A program made the translations under genes and the position numbers. A model generated the notes under the pieces. It saw only the letters and a list, made by a program, of their open reading frames with translations. It had not been told where the DNA came from and did not search any database. Shown here piece after piece: positions 48,824 through 61,685 of a stretch of DNA of 64,000 nucleotides. Location of the stretch: positions 1,116,001 to 1,180,000 of the forward strand of contig CM062385.1 in assembly GCA_031310005.1 (NCBI GenBank). The letters are read 5' to 3'. Positions within the stretch are counted from its first letter, which is position 1; each line of letters begins with the position of its first letter. The stretch is from Dactylellina haptotyla (lineage: Eukaryota; Ascomycota; Orbiliomycetes; Orbiliales; Orbiliaceae).

Positions 48824-51253
48824 TATAGTGGCTGTATTTGGGGAGTTGATGAAAGAAGAGATGGGAGATGAAAGCCAGACTAAGGATCGAAAGAGAGAGA
48901 AAAGAGGTAATTTTCGCAGTGTTAACCAGTTTGAAGTTTGATTGACGTCACCTAGCCAGTCTCGATCGGAATTGGAAACCAAGGTGCTGAGACGTTAAGA
49001 TCCAAATCCCAAAATGCGAAGGACAGATATCGAACAGATAAGGCTCGTAGAAGCGGAGGGAGTCGTCATTTATATACTTGGCACTAGGTGATGGTGGTAC
49101 TGCAGCCGTTGTGATTGCTGCTGCTTCACCAGTACTACCACACTCTCAATGGGTAGGTATGAAATCTTGCCCAGTGTATCGAATGAATCTCAGCGACGAG
49201 TTAAAGCAGGAGGCTGACTTCAGAGGGGGACTCAATGATGGATAGCGTTGAGCGAGGGGGACCTGGAAACGAGTCAGCTTTGAGATCAGGCAATCTGAGC
49301 ATATTTAGTGACTGCTTGACGAAGCAAAACTCCTGGGAGGCGCCAAGGAGTGCATGCTCATATGCATGCAGCAATCGGTACATATGCATTGGGGGTTGGT
49401 TCAGCCGCCTGGGAGGTCATCCTGGCGTTGGCGCAACTACTTTCCGGGCTTACCTAGGTGTAAACAACAATTGGCAACGACCTTCGTGCCCCTTCCTTCC
49501 TTTCTTGTTGCAGTCCTCAGATTGGAATACCCAGGAAGTAAGTATTCGTTGTTCTGTGTCTTATTTATTTTACTGCATTCGTAAGACCGACATCGGTGGG
49601 AGAGCGAAGTTCGAATCGGTGCGGTAGTGGGTTTTGTGCTGGCAACGCAAGGGGTTTCTTCCAGCTTTTGACTCGGCCGTTATTGTTCAGATGTTGGAAG
49701 CCAGGCACATGCACTGAATCTCTAACCATGAGAAAAGAAAAAAAAAACAAATTGGATCTAACTCGTCTACCGAAATATACTCCAAGGTTGGAGTCTCACC
49801 CGGTTATCTTGCTCCGAGGTCTAGCGGTCGAGGTTTCGAAGGATGTGTTGCGATACGTTGGGAACTGTGCTCGACGCAACGAAGCCTGGATCGGGGTGTG
49901 GATCCAGAGGGTCGAGAACGCGAATTCGGAGGGGTGATGCGAACACAGCGGCCCTGCAGAACTCCAGCTGCGACGGCTAAAGGGCCTCCGACAATTGCGG
50001 TTGAGGTTAACTAACTGGCGCCACTGCCTTTGCGATCTCAGGTTCGACGACTCCTTTGTATCCCTCTGCTGCGCTGCCCAAGATACCCCCCTCGCACGCC
50101 TCTAAACTTGCTAGCCTCTCCCTCCCGCTTCGATTTCGATTGGGTTTGTTTGCACCAACAAGCGCAGGATCAGGATGAAATCGATGAGGTTTGGGGGTTT
50201 GTGGCGGCCGTTGGGATTATCAAGAATCTAGGAGGAGAACTGGAGTGGCATGCATGCGATATACGTCTTTGACTCGGTCAGGCGGGCAGTGTACAGAGAT
50301 GCACGGGCAGACGCCAGCACTCGGCCGCGCCTGGTACCAGTTAGTAGTCGGCGGCACAACTGACTTTGGTTTTGATCAAACTGTTTCGAAAGAGAGAAAG
50401 TGAAGCCTGTGGCGCCTAGAAGAACGATGAGGAAAAGGAAGATGAAGAAGGAAAAGAGAAGAACAAGCGCAATACAAGTAGAGAGCGACTATCTTGGAAA
50501 AGAAGCCCAGAACCCTCCCTTATCGCTCTCTCCCTCGCGTCCCTTTTCCATGTCCTCCTCTGACCTCCCGGCTCATTTCAACCATGTGCGACGAGTGTCA
50601 TGAAAACGGCCACGGCCTGGGCAACAACGGCTTACGATTGGAAGACAAGATGGAACGGCACAGTCGAAAGTGGTTATTGCCATTTTGGGCATAGCGAGTG
50701 GCCCCCGCGCTCGGACCATTGGCCAGGGATGCCAGCCATAGAACCTTTTGCTATTTCTTGCTGGAATTGCCTGCAAGCATGGCCGGCTGGGCAGACGGGG
50801 GGTGGGCGTACGCGTGGGTGTGAGCCTGGGCCGGGACCGTGTTCCAGACATCACATTTTGCACTTCCGCATAGCACCCAGCCGAGCGAGCGTTGACGACA
50901 AATTGCAACGACAACGACACTGACACCGACAGCACCCTCACCATCACCAGCCCGCAACCGCAGCAGGAGCAACGGGAATCACAATTGAGAACCAAAAAAC
51001 CCCTTAGCAATAAAAACCCTAATCTGATAATCACGGCATAGAACAATAAAGTACTAAGCGCTAGCCTTGTCTGGGCAAGCATCCTGCTCTCGCTCTGTCA
51101 TTCCATCCTGTCCCAAGTGAACCGGGTTTTTTCAACGAGCGTTTAGCCTCATTACATTTGCATCATCTCGGCCAGTCGGCCGTGGCCTCATTGCTTCATC
51201 GAAAGAACCCATCAGCCTGAACCTCAAAATCACACCCTCGCCTCCCTCTCATC
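48824..51253. other. Long divergent intergenic region before sen1
   Basis: 2.4 kb with no supported gene. Short frames at 49235-49627 and 50573-51082 lack coding character. A GTTCGAATC string at 49609-49617 recalls a tRNA T loop but its flanks do not pair. The last 300 bp should include the sen1 promoter. Confidence 0.5.
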
Positions 51254-54200
51254 ATGGACTCCTCCGACTCACCTGTGGTCGCCGCTGTCAGGTACGCGTG
51301 AAAATACATCCTACTTCTCCTGCGCTCCGTCTTCACGCCCCACTAAAATGCAACCCCCCTTCCCAGATTCCTCACCGCTCTACCCCCGGGGCTCCATTGG
51401 CTCTGTCACCGTTCTTCCAACCCCAAAGATGGCGCCACCGATATATCTTCCCCCTCAACAGTTGAACAACGAATAGAAGCCACGGTTACCTGCATGGAAC
51501 TTTTTGTCGAGCCGTGCAACAATCCAACCCTTGAGCTTTTCCAGGACCGCGTTTCTCGGTTTCTCGACTGCCAATTTTGTGTCAAAGCCTGGCACAATGC
51601 CAAAAAAACAGTTCGAAAGAACTATGAGGGGTGCGTATATATACCGTAGCAGAAATGGAAATCGGAACCCCCCGAGTTCAATTTTTCTTAATGCCTTCTC
51701 TTTCTCAAAGCACTTGTTAATGACCCTAATAAATAGTGATTACGCTCCAGACGTTCTCGATCATTTCATCGAAGATATCGACAACTGGGACTACATGCGA
51801 ATCCTGAAGGTTTTATCCGCCACTCAAGCTTCCCTGGAAACCCGGCAGGAGAACGAACCCGCTCTTAAATTCATCGACAATCGCGTATATGTCGCAATTT
51901 ACGATTGCATGTTCGTACCTCAGCTTCTAGAAAAGCATGATGACCTCGCCCGGGCATTTACAACCACATTCAGCGCCATCCAGGAAAACGGCCGCCACAT
52001 GGGTATGGCTGAAGCAATACCAGCACTCTCAGCCTTTCTTTTTGTGCGGGCTCCTGTTCTACGGGATTGGGCCACCAAATGCCTTCAACGTATGAACAAG
52101 CCAATAGGCATCCCTGATTACGAAAATTGGCTCCACCATTCCTTCAAGCGAGCGCTCATTAGTGCTTCGTCAGCTACCTCTATCGTGGACGCTAGCTTTA
52201 TGGCAAATTTTTGGAAAGGTACCACGGTCCTAATAGAAGCACTAGATAAGCCTGTCATAGTTGGTCGGATCGCTGGCAGCGATAGTGATGTTTTTAGATC
52301 TCTGGTCTCCCATTTGCAGGGGAATAGCTCATGTTTACTTCTGCTTTTACGTTTACTGAAGACATTGCTCATCAAAACGGAAGCTGAATTTTGGGAAGCG
52401 GTAGGCTCTATGCCTCCAACTGTAGGTCTTGACCATGATAAGCAAAGCTCTAGATCACTGTGATAGTTCCACTAACCAACTCACCCTATAGGCCCTTCTC
52501 GAACTCATCTTTAACAACCCCAAATTTGATACAGAGTTCCTAGGTATCTCACTATTAGATGACGGGGCACCCAATCCAACCTTAACAGACCTGACCAGCT
52601 GGGTCGGCCCGTTTATCGACTCGCTCAATTTATCTACCAGGCCTCAGGCGTGTGCTTCTCTACTTTTCCAAACCTTTCAGCGATTACAAGATAATAGATT
52701 CCCAATCGAGGCCCGCCAAGCATGTGCCACTGTTGGACTCAACGTGCTAAATAAAACCCTCGAGCTTTTCCGCGGGAAAGATTTCGGCTTGGATGAAGTC
52801 CGGCACCAAGGGAATCGAATTATAATTAGAGAAACTATCACCCTGGCAAGCACCCATATACAAGTTCTTTTGAAATCCCTTTCTCGATGCAACAGTGATC
52901 GCTCTACCGCTCTCCATGTATTTCAGTCAATCCTGGAAACAGAGTGTAGAATATACAAAACCGACTTCAAAACTCTACTACACGACAATACTCTTACCCC
53001 CTCATCTATTACGTATTCATCCAATATCTGGGAAGCTCTCTACGATAACTTCCCTAGTGATAACTTTGAATATTCCCGTATGATTCTGTGTGGTATATCA
53101 GATTTGTCAAGCTTAGAGAAGTTAATCACGAAGGGTGATCCGATGAATGAGCCGGCGAGGCTGGAGTTCAACAAGAGTTTGGGGCATATCAAAGCCTCTG
53201 CAGCAAATTTTTACAACCGCATATCAGAGTATGACGCCTTGGTATTAAAACGCTTATTTGCAGACCAGGACGCTTCAATAGCTCTAATATTCTCACTATT
53301 TGATCCATACCAAGAAAATTACCATGCGTCGGCCGACATATTGAAACAAGCATTTGGTACCCTCGAGAAATTGAAGGCGCTTACGGGACTGCTCGCCGAG
53401 TATTTTCATCAAAGTCTTATTGCACTCGACTACTCGCTGAGCCAGATAAGAGACTTGCGAACCTTTGGTTCCATGCCGCGATACCTGAAAACCTGTGATA
53501 ACATTTTGGAAATATTTTGTTGTCCGCGAACTGGGCTCCTAACGCTAAAAAAGGTTCAACTAAATCAAACTCATAAGCTTCTTCTTCGTCAATACTGGAA
53601 TAATCAGTGGTCAACCCTTGGTGTCATATTTGACAACGCTATAAAATGGTCCCAGGTTTACGAGAAGGAAGTAATGGTGGAGTTCACGAGAGATGTGATG
53701 GACTATGCCGGCAAGCTCTTCTCCGAACTAAGTGTCTTTGAGAAAGCCCTCTTAGACTTAGGAGAATCAGTCATCATCGACCTTGATACTTCAATTGATG
53801 ACCACGTTTCCGACGATGGTCGCCAACTCCTTGCTAAAGTAAGTTTGATCTTAGGCCGGATTGCCTCATGGCTACGCCTACGAGATGAAGCACTCCTGAG
53901 TATGTGCCAGTCACTGTTATGTCGAATGCTCAAGACACTACATCAAGCCGGTGTAGCGCCGGAGCGCGATGCTCTTGATATCTGTCAGAATATGGCGGTT
54001 GGGGTTCGGAAAAAGTATATAACAAATATGACAGACCAGCAAAAGGTTGAGCTTCGACTAGCTGTGGCCCTCTACAGACCCCCGGAGGTGCTAGACGAAA
54101 TAGAACAGGTTCATACCCTTGCAAAAGTAAAATCTGAACCCATTGCGGAGCCACCACCCAAGCGATTTAAACCAGGTCCAATAGATCTAGACTCATGGGT

Positions 54201-57200
54201 CAATAAATCAAAGAGTAGGGAAGAGGGGACCACTATGCGCCGGGATCAACCGAATCTTCCAAAAGCACCGCCCGTGCAACAATCTCTCAAAAAGGAAGAA
54301 GGCACAACGGCCAAACGCAGTCAGAAGGCATCTGCGGTAACCGGTTCATCTCTTATTAAGAGTCTGAAAGCAGATGTTCGAAACGATGTCAAGTCTAGAA
54401 ATGCAGCCCAATCATCAGCATCATCTAAGACGATTACCTCGACGGAAGGTGTCAAACTGAAGAGCCTAAACGCGCTTATCATACCCCAGGGGGACAAAGC
54501 CCCCAAGATCATGCAAGAAGATGATTCTTCATCATCGGATGATCAAGAAGACATAGGTAACGATGTCTTCGCTATCCCCAAATCAATCAAAGCGATTGAG
54601 AAGCCCAAAGGACCTCGGAGGACCGAATTTATCGGAGGATCAACTATATTTACTCGAGGAATGCCATTCGGTGATCCGGGGCCACGGAGAGCACAGAGTG
54701 ATGCTGAGATAAGAGCAAGGTTAACACCAGACTTAACACCTTTGTTCCGTAGTATTCTTTCCTGGAATTTCTTCCACAGTGGCGACTTGCCACCAAATTC
54801 CACAAAAACAGATTATTCGATGGTTACCCAAGCGTTTCGCACTGCCAAAGAATATACAGAAACATTTGAACCCCTTCTACTACTGGAGTGCTGGCAGCAA
54901 ATCGTTACTGCCCGTGAAGAATCTCAAAGCGCATCAAATTTCGATATAAAAGTTGTAGCTCGAGGGACGGCGGATACATTCATCGAAATACAAGCCAACA
55001 TAGCAACGAATATTCTTGCACCTTCGGATGTTATCTTGATCAGCCAATCTCAGAACCCTGCTGCAGGTGATCCAAAGATGTCTTGTCTCGCCTTGGTACA
55101 CACAGCTAGCAACCGGAAAGGCACACATTCAGAAGTTTCTCTTCGTTGTCTACCTCCCTCTGATATGGTAGCCACAATAAGACCCCAAGGAAACCTAAGG
55201 GGAATAAAGGTAGTATCATTGACACCCATTGAAAGAGAATTCGCAGCCCTAAAAGCTCTGCCATATTATAATTTATGTGAGCAAATAATCAAAGGTCGGC
55301 CCCATGTATATGTCGAACCCGAGGATCGACATGTACACCGGACAATGAAAGTTTACCAGGTGAATAAACCACAAGCGAAGGCCGTCGTAGGGGCAGTTCG
55401 AAACGATGGGTTTTCGCTGATTCAAGGGTGAGTATGAAAACTCGCTATATCCATATGCCATTTCACAACTCACGGGCTGACGTGATATTAAGACCGCCAG
55501 GCACAGGTATAACTTCATGACTATTTTCGTTATATTACTATCTATTCTGATGCTTCGAATTAGGCAAAACTAAAACAGTTATTGCGGTTATCGGAGCACT
55601 GTTATCTGAGGACAAAGGCGTTATTATATCCGCACCAGGGCTCAAACAGGCACCCCCCAAACAGATATCAAAGAAACTCCTTGTGTGTGCACCTAGCAAT
55701 GCTGCTGTCGATGAATTGGTGATTCGGCTTAAAGAAGGCGTTGTCAAACAATCTGGCGAAAGATTTGTTCCTTCGGTTGTCCGGCTCGGCCGATTAGATG
55801 TTATCAATCAGGCTGTTCAGGATGTGGCTTTAGAGACTCTGGTTGAGAAGAAAGCAAACTTCCAAAAAGAGAAAGATGAAATGGCAAGTGGAAAGACGAA
55901 AGACAAACCTAGGACCCTGGAAGAACTTCGCCCACAGATGGAAGCCTTGCTATCGGAAAGAAAAGAAAAGTGGACCGCAATCGACCAGGCTCGTGGCGAA
56001 CAAAGAGAACCGCCGCTGAATTTGCAAAGAGAAGCAGAGGCACTGACACGGAAAATAAAAGATTTAGGCCGGCAGCTTGACGAAGTTCGAGACCAGGCAA
56101 CCATGGTTAACCGGAATAATGACATTAGGCGAAGGGAATTTATGCAACAAGTTCTCGATGAAGCTAATATAATCTGTGCCACACTAAGCGGAGCTGGCCA
56201 TGATACCCTTAGAAAATTGAACGTCGAATTCGAGACCGTGGTAATTGATGAGGCGGCACAGTCGATTGAGCTTAGTGCTCTGATACCACTTAAATTTGGA
56301 TGTCGAAAGTGCATTATGGTTGGGGACCCAAAGCAACTAGTAAGGCCGATAAAAGCACCCCTGTTGCTTTAAATCTTTACTAATTTTTTAATTTTTTAAT
56401 TTTCACTAGCCTCCGACAGTCTTATCCAGAGAAGCTTCTAAATTTGCTTATGAACAGAGTCTGTTTGTGCGTATGCAAAAGAACCACCCAGAAGCTGTAC
56501 ATCTTCTCAGCATTCAATACCGCATGCACCCCGCCATCAGCCATTTCCCTAGCCAGGTTTTCTATAATTCCCAGCTCGAGGATGGCCCAGATATGGAGGT
56601 TTTACGGTCACAAACATGGCACCAGAGCCTCTTCTTCGGACCCTATCGGTTCTTCAATGTTCTTGGCCAAGAAGCTCTATCAGGGCATTCTATGAAAAAT
56701 GTGCACGAGGTCAATGTTGCGCTGCTTATATACAAAAGACTTGTAGCCGATTTCCCCGAGACAGACTTTGACGGAAAGATCGGTATTATAACGCCTTATA
56801 AAACACAACTCCAGGCCTTGCGGCAGAAATTCGTCGATACATACAGCAATGGCATCCTCAAAGCTGTTGAATTCAATACTACTGATGCATTTCAAGGACG
56901 AGAACGTGAAATAATCATCTTTTCATGTGTTCGAGCATCGCAGAAATCTACTGTTGGTTTCCTGAGTGACATAAGGCGCATGAACGTCGGCTTAACAAGG
57001 GCACGCTCTTCATTATTTGTCCTTGGAAATGCAGAAACATTGGGGAAGAATGAATTCTGGGGGAAATTGGTCGACGACGCGCGTAGGCGTGATGTTTATA
57101 CGGAGGGGAAGTTTGAGCAACTCCTGAAGCGACCTTGCCGAACTACTATGAAGCAGATTGAGAAGAGATTGAGTGGGGTTTCAATTTCACAATTCAAATC

Positions 57201-57744
57201 AGATTCTGTAAAGGGTTTGGTGAGGAAGGGCTCCATATCACGAGCGGAAACCTCCAATGTTGATATGACCTTTCTAGTTACTAAAGATGAACAAGACGAA
57301 GCCTCGGAGGATAGGACTTTCGGACTAGGGGACACGGAAGAGCTTACAACGAAATCTCACGGTACGAACATTTCACGAAAGGGTTCTTTAGATCTACCAA
57401 ACAGTCAGCAAGGTATAGAAAAACGGAAGAAGCGAAATCATGATGATATCATATCACCATCGAGTCTAGTGGAATTGACAGCCGAAAAGCCCGAGGTGAG
57501 TTTAATCTCGCAATAAGTGTTGACTATCAACACTGCCGCTCAAATAAGCCGTAATTGACCAAGCATGTACCAAACGTTGGTGGAACAAAAGTTAAAGCTA
57601 CTGGTTGCACCATTATCGAAACCAACACAACATGCACCCCAACAACGCCGTGTTTTACCTGGATCAAAAGGGCCTCTTCCGCCAAAAAAGAAGAAAAACG
57701 TTGAAGATGCAATGTTCATTAAAAGGAAGCCGTCAAGGCCATAG
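51254..57744 (+). CDS. sen1: Sen1-type RNA/DNA helicase (about 1983 aa)
   Basis: Superfamily 1B helicase for transcription termination of noncoding RNAs and R-loop removal (senataxin homologue). Exons 51254-51291, 51367-51630, 51737-52421, 52492-55427, 55493-55506, 55564-56339, 56410-57495 and probably 57592-57744. The large N-terminal SEN1_N helical domain covers about residues 80-900, then a Lys/Ser-rich linker with acidic DDSSSSDD. Helicase motifs: Q-like NKPQAKAV, Walker A GPPGTGKT at 1308-1315, APSNAAVDEL, Walker B VVIDEAAQ from 1538, GDPKQLPPTVLS spanning intron 6, QYRMHP at 1607-1612, DAFQGRE and NVGLTRARSSL. The C-terminus is basic and ends KRKPSRP. Exon 5 is only 14 nt. The acceptor of the last intron is uncertain (57592 gives phase closure); total length matches fungal Sen1. 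Confidence 0.94.
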
Positions 57745-58577
57745 GTAGAGGGTAAGTCAAGGCTTCAACCGAATCAAATCACGAAAACGCCAATAGGCTG
57801 TGGTATAGATAGATATGACCTGATAACGGGTATCATTCTAAGCTCACCTGGTGTGAAATGCGCCAACACGCATGTGTCGTTTTTTTTTTTTCTCCTTCCA
57901 TTTTTAGTTGTGAGTGTACAAACAGGTGCATCGGGGAGTGGCCGAGTTAGTAGAAACAAGCTGCAATCCCCAACATTAGTGTGAGAGTCGGTCAGTTGCG
58001 GACAAAGGCATATACCCCACCCCGGAAAGCTACTTTTGAGCTCCTATCCGTGCTAGCGTTATCGTGGTCAGAATCTCCAGGCCCTACCGGACATATGCCT
58101 ACGTCTGTCAGTACAGGCATAATCCACCCCGAATGAGACAAGGGGCGCTACGGCCGAGATTTGGTTGCGGGAGGATTTCCAGCCCCTCGAATGCTTCCGC
58201 GGCTATGTGCCCATCACTCGCGTAAATCTCCTGATGGAGTGCTTTCACATGCTGGCCGCCAAGCGGGAAGTGACGTGAATTGAGCCTGCCCTCCACACGG
58301 CCGGGGAAGCGATTCTATGCGGCACGATATGTTCAACGAGCAGCTTCCTCCTGCCCGGGATCCGAACTTCGAAGCTAAATGCATGTGCACGACGGATATT
58401 TATATAAATTAACAGAAAGACCCAGATGTATACATCAGTCGATTGTAAAATAACTACAAATCTGAGAGCAGTCTTACTTTCTTTGCTCACGCGACAACAA
58501 CGCCACAAGCGGACCCAACATTCGCATTCCTACCATCATACCAGAACGTTATATTTAAATACCCATACAATCATACA
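57745..58577. other. Intergenic region, sen1 3' and malate synthase promoter
   Basis: No gene. A T run at 57879-57892 and TATATAA-like sequence near 58398-58406 are visible; TATATTTAAA at 58549-58558 is too close to the ATG to be the TATA box unless the leader is very short. Promoter control of glyoxylate genes by acetate regulators is known in fungi but I could not identify a site with confidence. Confidence 0.5.
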
Positions 58578-60558
58578 ATGCCATCTGTCGATACCCTACT
58601 CGAGGGCGTCCAAATTTTCGGACGGGTCGAGGAGGCTCATAAAGCCATCCTAAGCAAGGATGCCGTTGCCTTCATTGCAACCTTGCATCGAACTTTCAAT
58701 GCTCGCCGGAAAGAGCTTCTCCAAAGACGTGTTTTGAGACAGGTAGAAATTGATCGGGGCGTGCTTCCTGATTTCTTGCCAGAGACAAAACATATCCGTG
58801 ATGACCCAACATGGCAAGGTGCTTCACCGGCACCAGGACTCGAAGACAGACGTGTAGAGATCACTGGCCCAACCGACAGGAAGATGGTTGTGAATGCGCT
58901 GAACTCTAACGTTTGGACTTATATGGCCGACTTTGAAGGTATATTCCTGAATGAACCATTTACTCTATCCTATAGTAAATCTAACACTTCTGTACTAAAA
59001 ATGTAGATTCAAACGCTCCATCTTGGGAAAACATGGTTCACGGTCAAGTAAACTTGCATGACGCAATTCGAAGACAAGTCGATTTCAAAATAAAAGACAA
59101 GGAGTACAAACTTCGTGCGGACCGCAAACTTCCTACCCTGATTGTCCGGTATGTTCGAAGATTTTACACTTCCATTTTTGTAGATGAAGTGGCCAATCAT
59201 GGGCTTCTAACATAAAACCTTGTTATCAATAGGCCGAGAGGCTGGCACCTGGAAGAAAAGCATTTCGTCGTCGATGGCGAACCAGTCTCTGGAGGCCTAT
59301 TCGACTTCGGTCTTTATTTCTTCCACAATGCTCACGAACTCGTAAAAAGAGGCGCAGGACCTTATTTCTACTTACCTAAGATGGAGTCCCATCTTGAGGC
59401 ACGACTTTGGAATGACGTATTCAACCTGTCGCAAGACACAATCGGGATGAAGAGGGGTACCATCCGCGCTACCGTTCTTATCGAAACAATTTTAGCTGTC
59501 TTTGAGATGGATGAAATAATATACGAGCTTAGAAATCACTCTTCCGGTCTGAATTGCGGTCGATGGGATTACATTTTCTCTACAATCAAGAAATTCAGAC
59601 ACAACCCGAATTTCGTATTGCCCGATAGATCATGTGTCACAATGACTGTTCCTTTCATGGATTCCTATGTCAAGTTACTTATTAAAACTTGTCACAGACG
59701 TGGGGTTCATGCCATGGGCGGTATGGCAGCACAAATTCCGATTAAAGATGATCCAAAGGCAAACGATGTTGCTATGGATAGTGTTCGGGCCGACAAATTG
59801 AGAGAGGTTCGAGCAGGACATGAGTATGACCATCTCACTTTCTCCAACATGGATTCGATTTGTTCCTACTTCTAGTGATGCAAACAAAGTTGTACAAGTA
59901 ATATGCATGCGAACTAAGCTGACTTTTTTTATTCAATAGTGGTACTTGGGTTGCCCACCCAGCTTTAGCTGGAATAGCAACTGAAGTTTTCCATAAATAT
60001 ATGCCGACACCAAACCAAATGTTCGTCCGTCGCGAGGATGTTACCATTACCCGAAACGACTTGCTCAACATGAACGTCCCAGGGAAAATTACAGAGGAGG
60101 GAATCAAGAAGAACATCGTCATTGGCCTTGGGTATATGGAAGGCTGGCTAAGGAACATTGGATGTGTACCCATCAACTATCTCATGGAGGATGCTGCAAC
60201 AGCCGAGGTATCGAGAAGCCAGCTATGGCAATGGGCTAGGCATGGGGTTACTACAGCGGAAGGGAAGAAAGTAACTAAGGAATATAACTTAGGCTTGATG
60301 TCAGAAGTTCTTCGGGATCTTCTATCCAAAGCTCCTAAGGGTAATAAACTTGAAGTTGCTGCCAGATATTTCGGCACCCAGATAACAGGGGAGGATTATG
60401 CTGATTTTTTGACGTCGTAAGTAACATTCCAGATCCCCCGCATGCTAGAGATCGGTGTGTTTCAAATGAATTCTAATAATATAAAAAACGATAAAAAACG
60501 AAATAGATTGTTGTATAACGAAATCGTCTCGATTGGTGGGGCCGCGTCCAAATTGTAG
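58578..60558 (+). CDS. acuE: Malate synthase, peroxisomal, glyoxylate cycle (540 aa)
   Basis: Condenses glyoxylate with acetyl-CoA to malate; required for growth on acetate and fatty acids. Exons 58578-58938, 59007-59148, 59233-59823, 59940-60416 and 60507-60558, all phases closing at 540 residues. Malate synthase A-type landmarks: [19 protein letters not shown] (joined across intron 1), [10 protein letters not shown] with the catalytic Arg, [32 protein letters not shown] (acid and Mg-binding), GGMAAQIPI and [12 protein letters not shown] (joined across intron 3) with the catalytic Asp region downstream. The last short exon ends GAASKL, a perfect PTS1 peroxisomal import signal. Length equals the fungal norm (about 540). 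With methylisocitrate lyase 49 kb away, the window holds enzymes of both the glyoxylate and methylcitrate cycles, but no sign of clustering. Confidence 0.97.
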
Positions 60559-60923
60559 CGAGAACTATTAGCTCGAGTTCTCTAAGTCAGCAAGACGAGA
60601 TTTCCGGATTGCTTTGAGGTCTTTTATCATAACGGCGATTTTTCGTATCTTTCGAAATATACGGCGAAGCTGTTGCGTTTAGATTCTGTACGATAGCGAA
60701 TATGTGTATTCCGAGCTAAAGAATTCCATGCACATTTCTTAGCTCAAATATTGATAGCAACTGGATGGTTGTTTACGAATGTGACATTTACCAGACGAAG
60801 GGCGAGAGTATATATCGCTAGATATAGATAAAATCAATCGCATAATATTTCCATATGGGTATAATATACAGCAGTAGTGAGGTCGATGAGGTGGAGACGA
60901 TCGATTGTTTCCTCGTGAGAACT
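60559..60923. other. Convergent intergenic region
   Basis: 3' regions of malate synthase and cbp4. AT-rich; no gene. Confidence 0.5.
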
Positions 60924-61421
60924 CTAGTGGGGTTGACCCTTAAGTTGCTCTGCGAGCATGCTGGACCTCCGTGCCGTGTCTTCCTTCCTCCTCTGTATAT
61001 CCGCCCGAATGGCCTCTTTTCGCCTTCTTTTCGCATCCTCGGCTTGCAAAACCCAGATAGGCTTGTCGCTTTTCGAGTACTCCTTGAGTTGATCGAAGAA
61101 TTGCTGCATCTCGGCCTGGCGACGCGGTCGCTCCTCCAAAACCTTTTTTTGGAGCTCAGGGCTATACCTCTGCTGCCGGTGTAAGCCTTGACTGGAGGAA
61201 TATAAGGGGGGCAATCTGCGGTAACCCACGTTAAAAAGTTCTTCTTCAGAGGGCATAACATATATTACAAGAGCCGGCCCACCAATGACCATAACCGATG
61301 ACCTAAAAGACCAAGAAACCGTTGTCAGTGGTGGGGAATGAGACCATAATCAACTACGCAAGCACAACGGAGCGTACGCTACAGCCATTTTGACGTAGGT
61401 CCATGTTCGGGGTGATGGCAT
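60924..61421 (-). CDS. cbp4: Cbp4-type complex III assembly factor (121 aa)
   Basis: Small mitochondrial inner-membrane protein that, with Cbp3 and Cbp6, handles newly made cytochrome b for ubiquinol-cytochrome c reductase assembly. Exons (minus): 61421-61378, 61302-61230 and 61172-60924. The N-terminus MPSPRTWTYVKMAVA joins across intron 1 to the single membrane helix (VMVIGGPALVIYV), followed by PSEEELF, then across intron 2 to YSPELQKK, and EYSKSDKPIWVLQAED, the strongest Cbp4 signature; the rest is a charged helix rich in Arg/Lys/Glu. Intron 2 is 57 nt and carries no in-frame stop, so an unspliced 140-residue form would be readable. Divergent from the skt5-like gene by 264 bp. Confidence 0.88.
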
Positions 61422-61685
61422 CTCGACGAGGCTTCGAGGACGTTGGGATGTTTGAGTTTGGCTGTGGAGGTTGGATCTAGATGATGTTTTGTTGGTGTTT
61501 GAAATTAACAAAGCCTTCCAGCCTTCTCATCAACCCACCACCAGCTTCGACCTCAACCTCAACCTCGACCTCAACCTCCCCTCTCCCCTCCTCTCTCCCC
61601 TCCCTCTCCCTCTCCCCTCTCCTCACTCACCTTACGACATCCCCACAGCGTGTGCAGGCACACAGCGTGTGCAGGCACACGTAAC
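61422..61685. promoter_or_regulatory. Compact divergent promoter cbp4 / skt5-like
   Basis: 264 bp with a CCTCAACCT-rich and CCCTCTCC-rich plus strand at 61550-61620 and a 17-bp tandem duplication next to the skt5-like ATG. Probably serves both genes. Confidence 0.5.
61644..61677. repeat. 17-bp tandem duplication before the skt5-like start
   Basis: Two perfect copies of a 17-mer beginning CACAGCGTGTG, ending 8 bp before the ATG at 61686, so probably inside the 5' leader. Each copy contains GTGTGCAGGCACAC-like inverted symmetry that could form a small hairpin. Confidence 0.85.

Noticed and set aside
49600-49640. tRNA-like T-loop string GTTCGAATC
   Set aside because: The five bases on each side do not pair, and no D arm, anticodon arm or acceptor stem can be placed around it.
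57935-58000. GTGGCCGAGTTAG resembling the D arm of a Ser/Leu tRNA
   Set aside because: No matching anticodon arm, variable arm or T arm follows in the next 80 bases.
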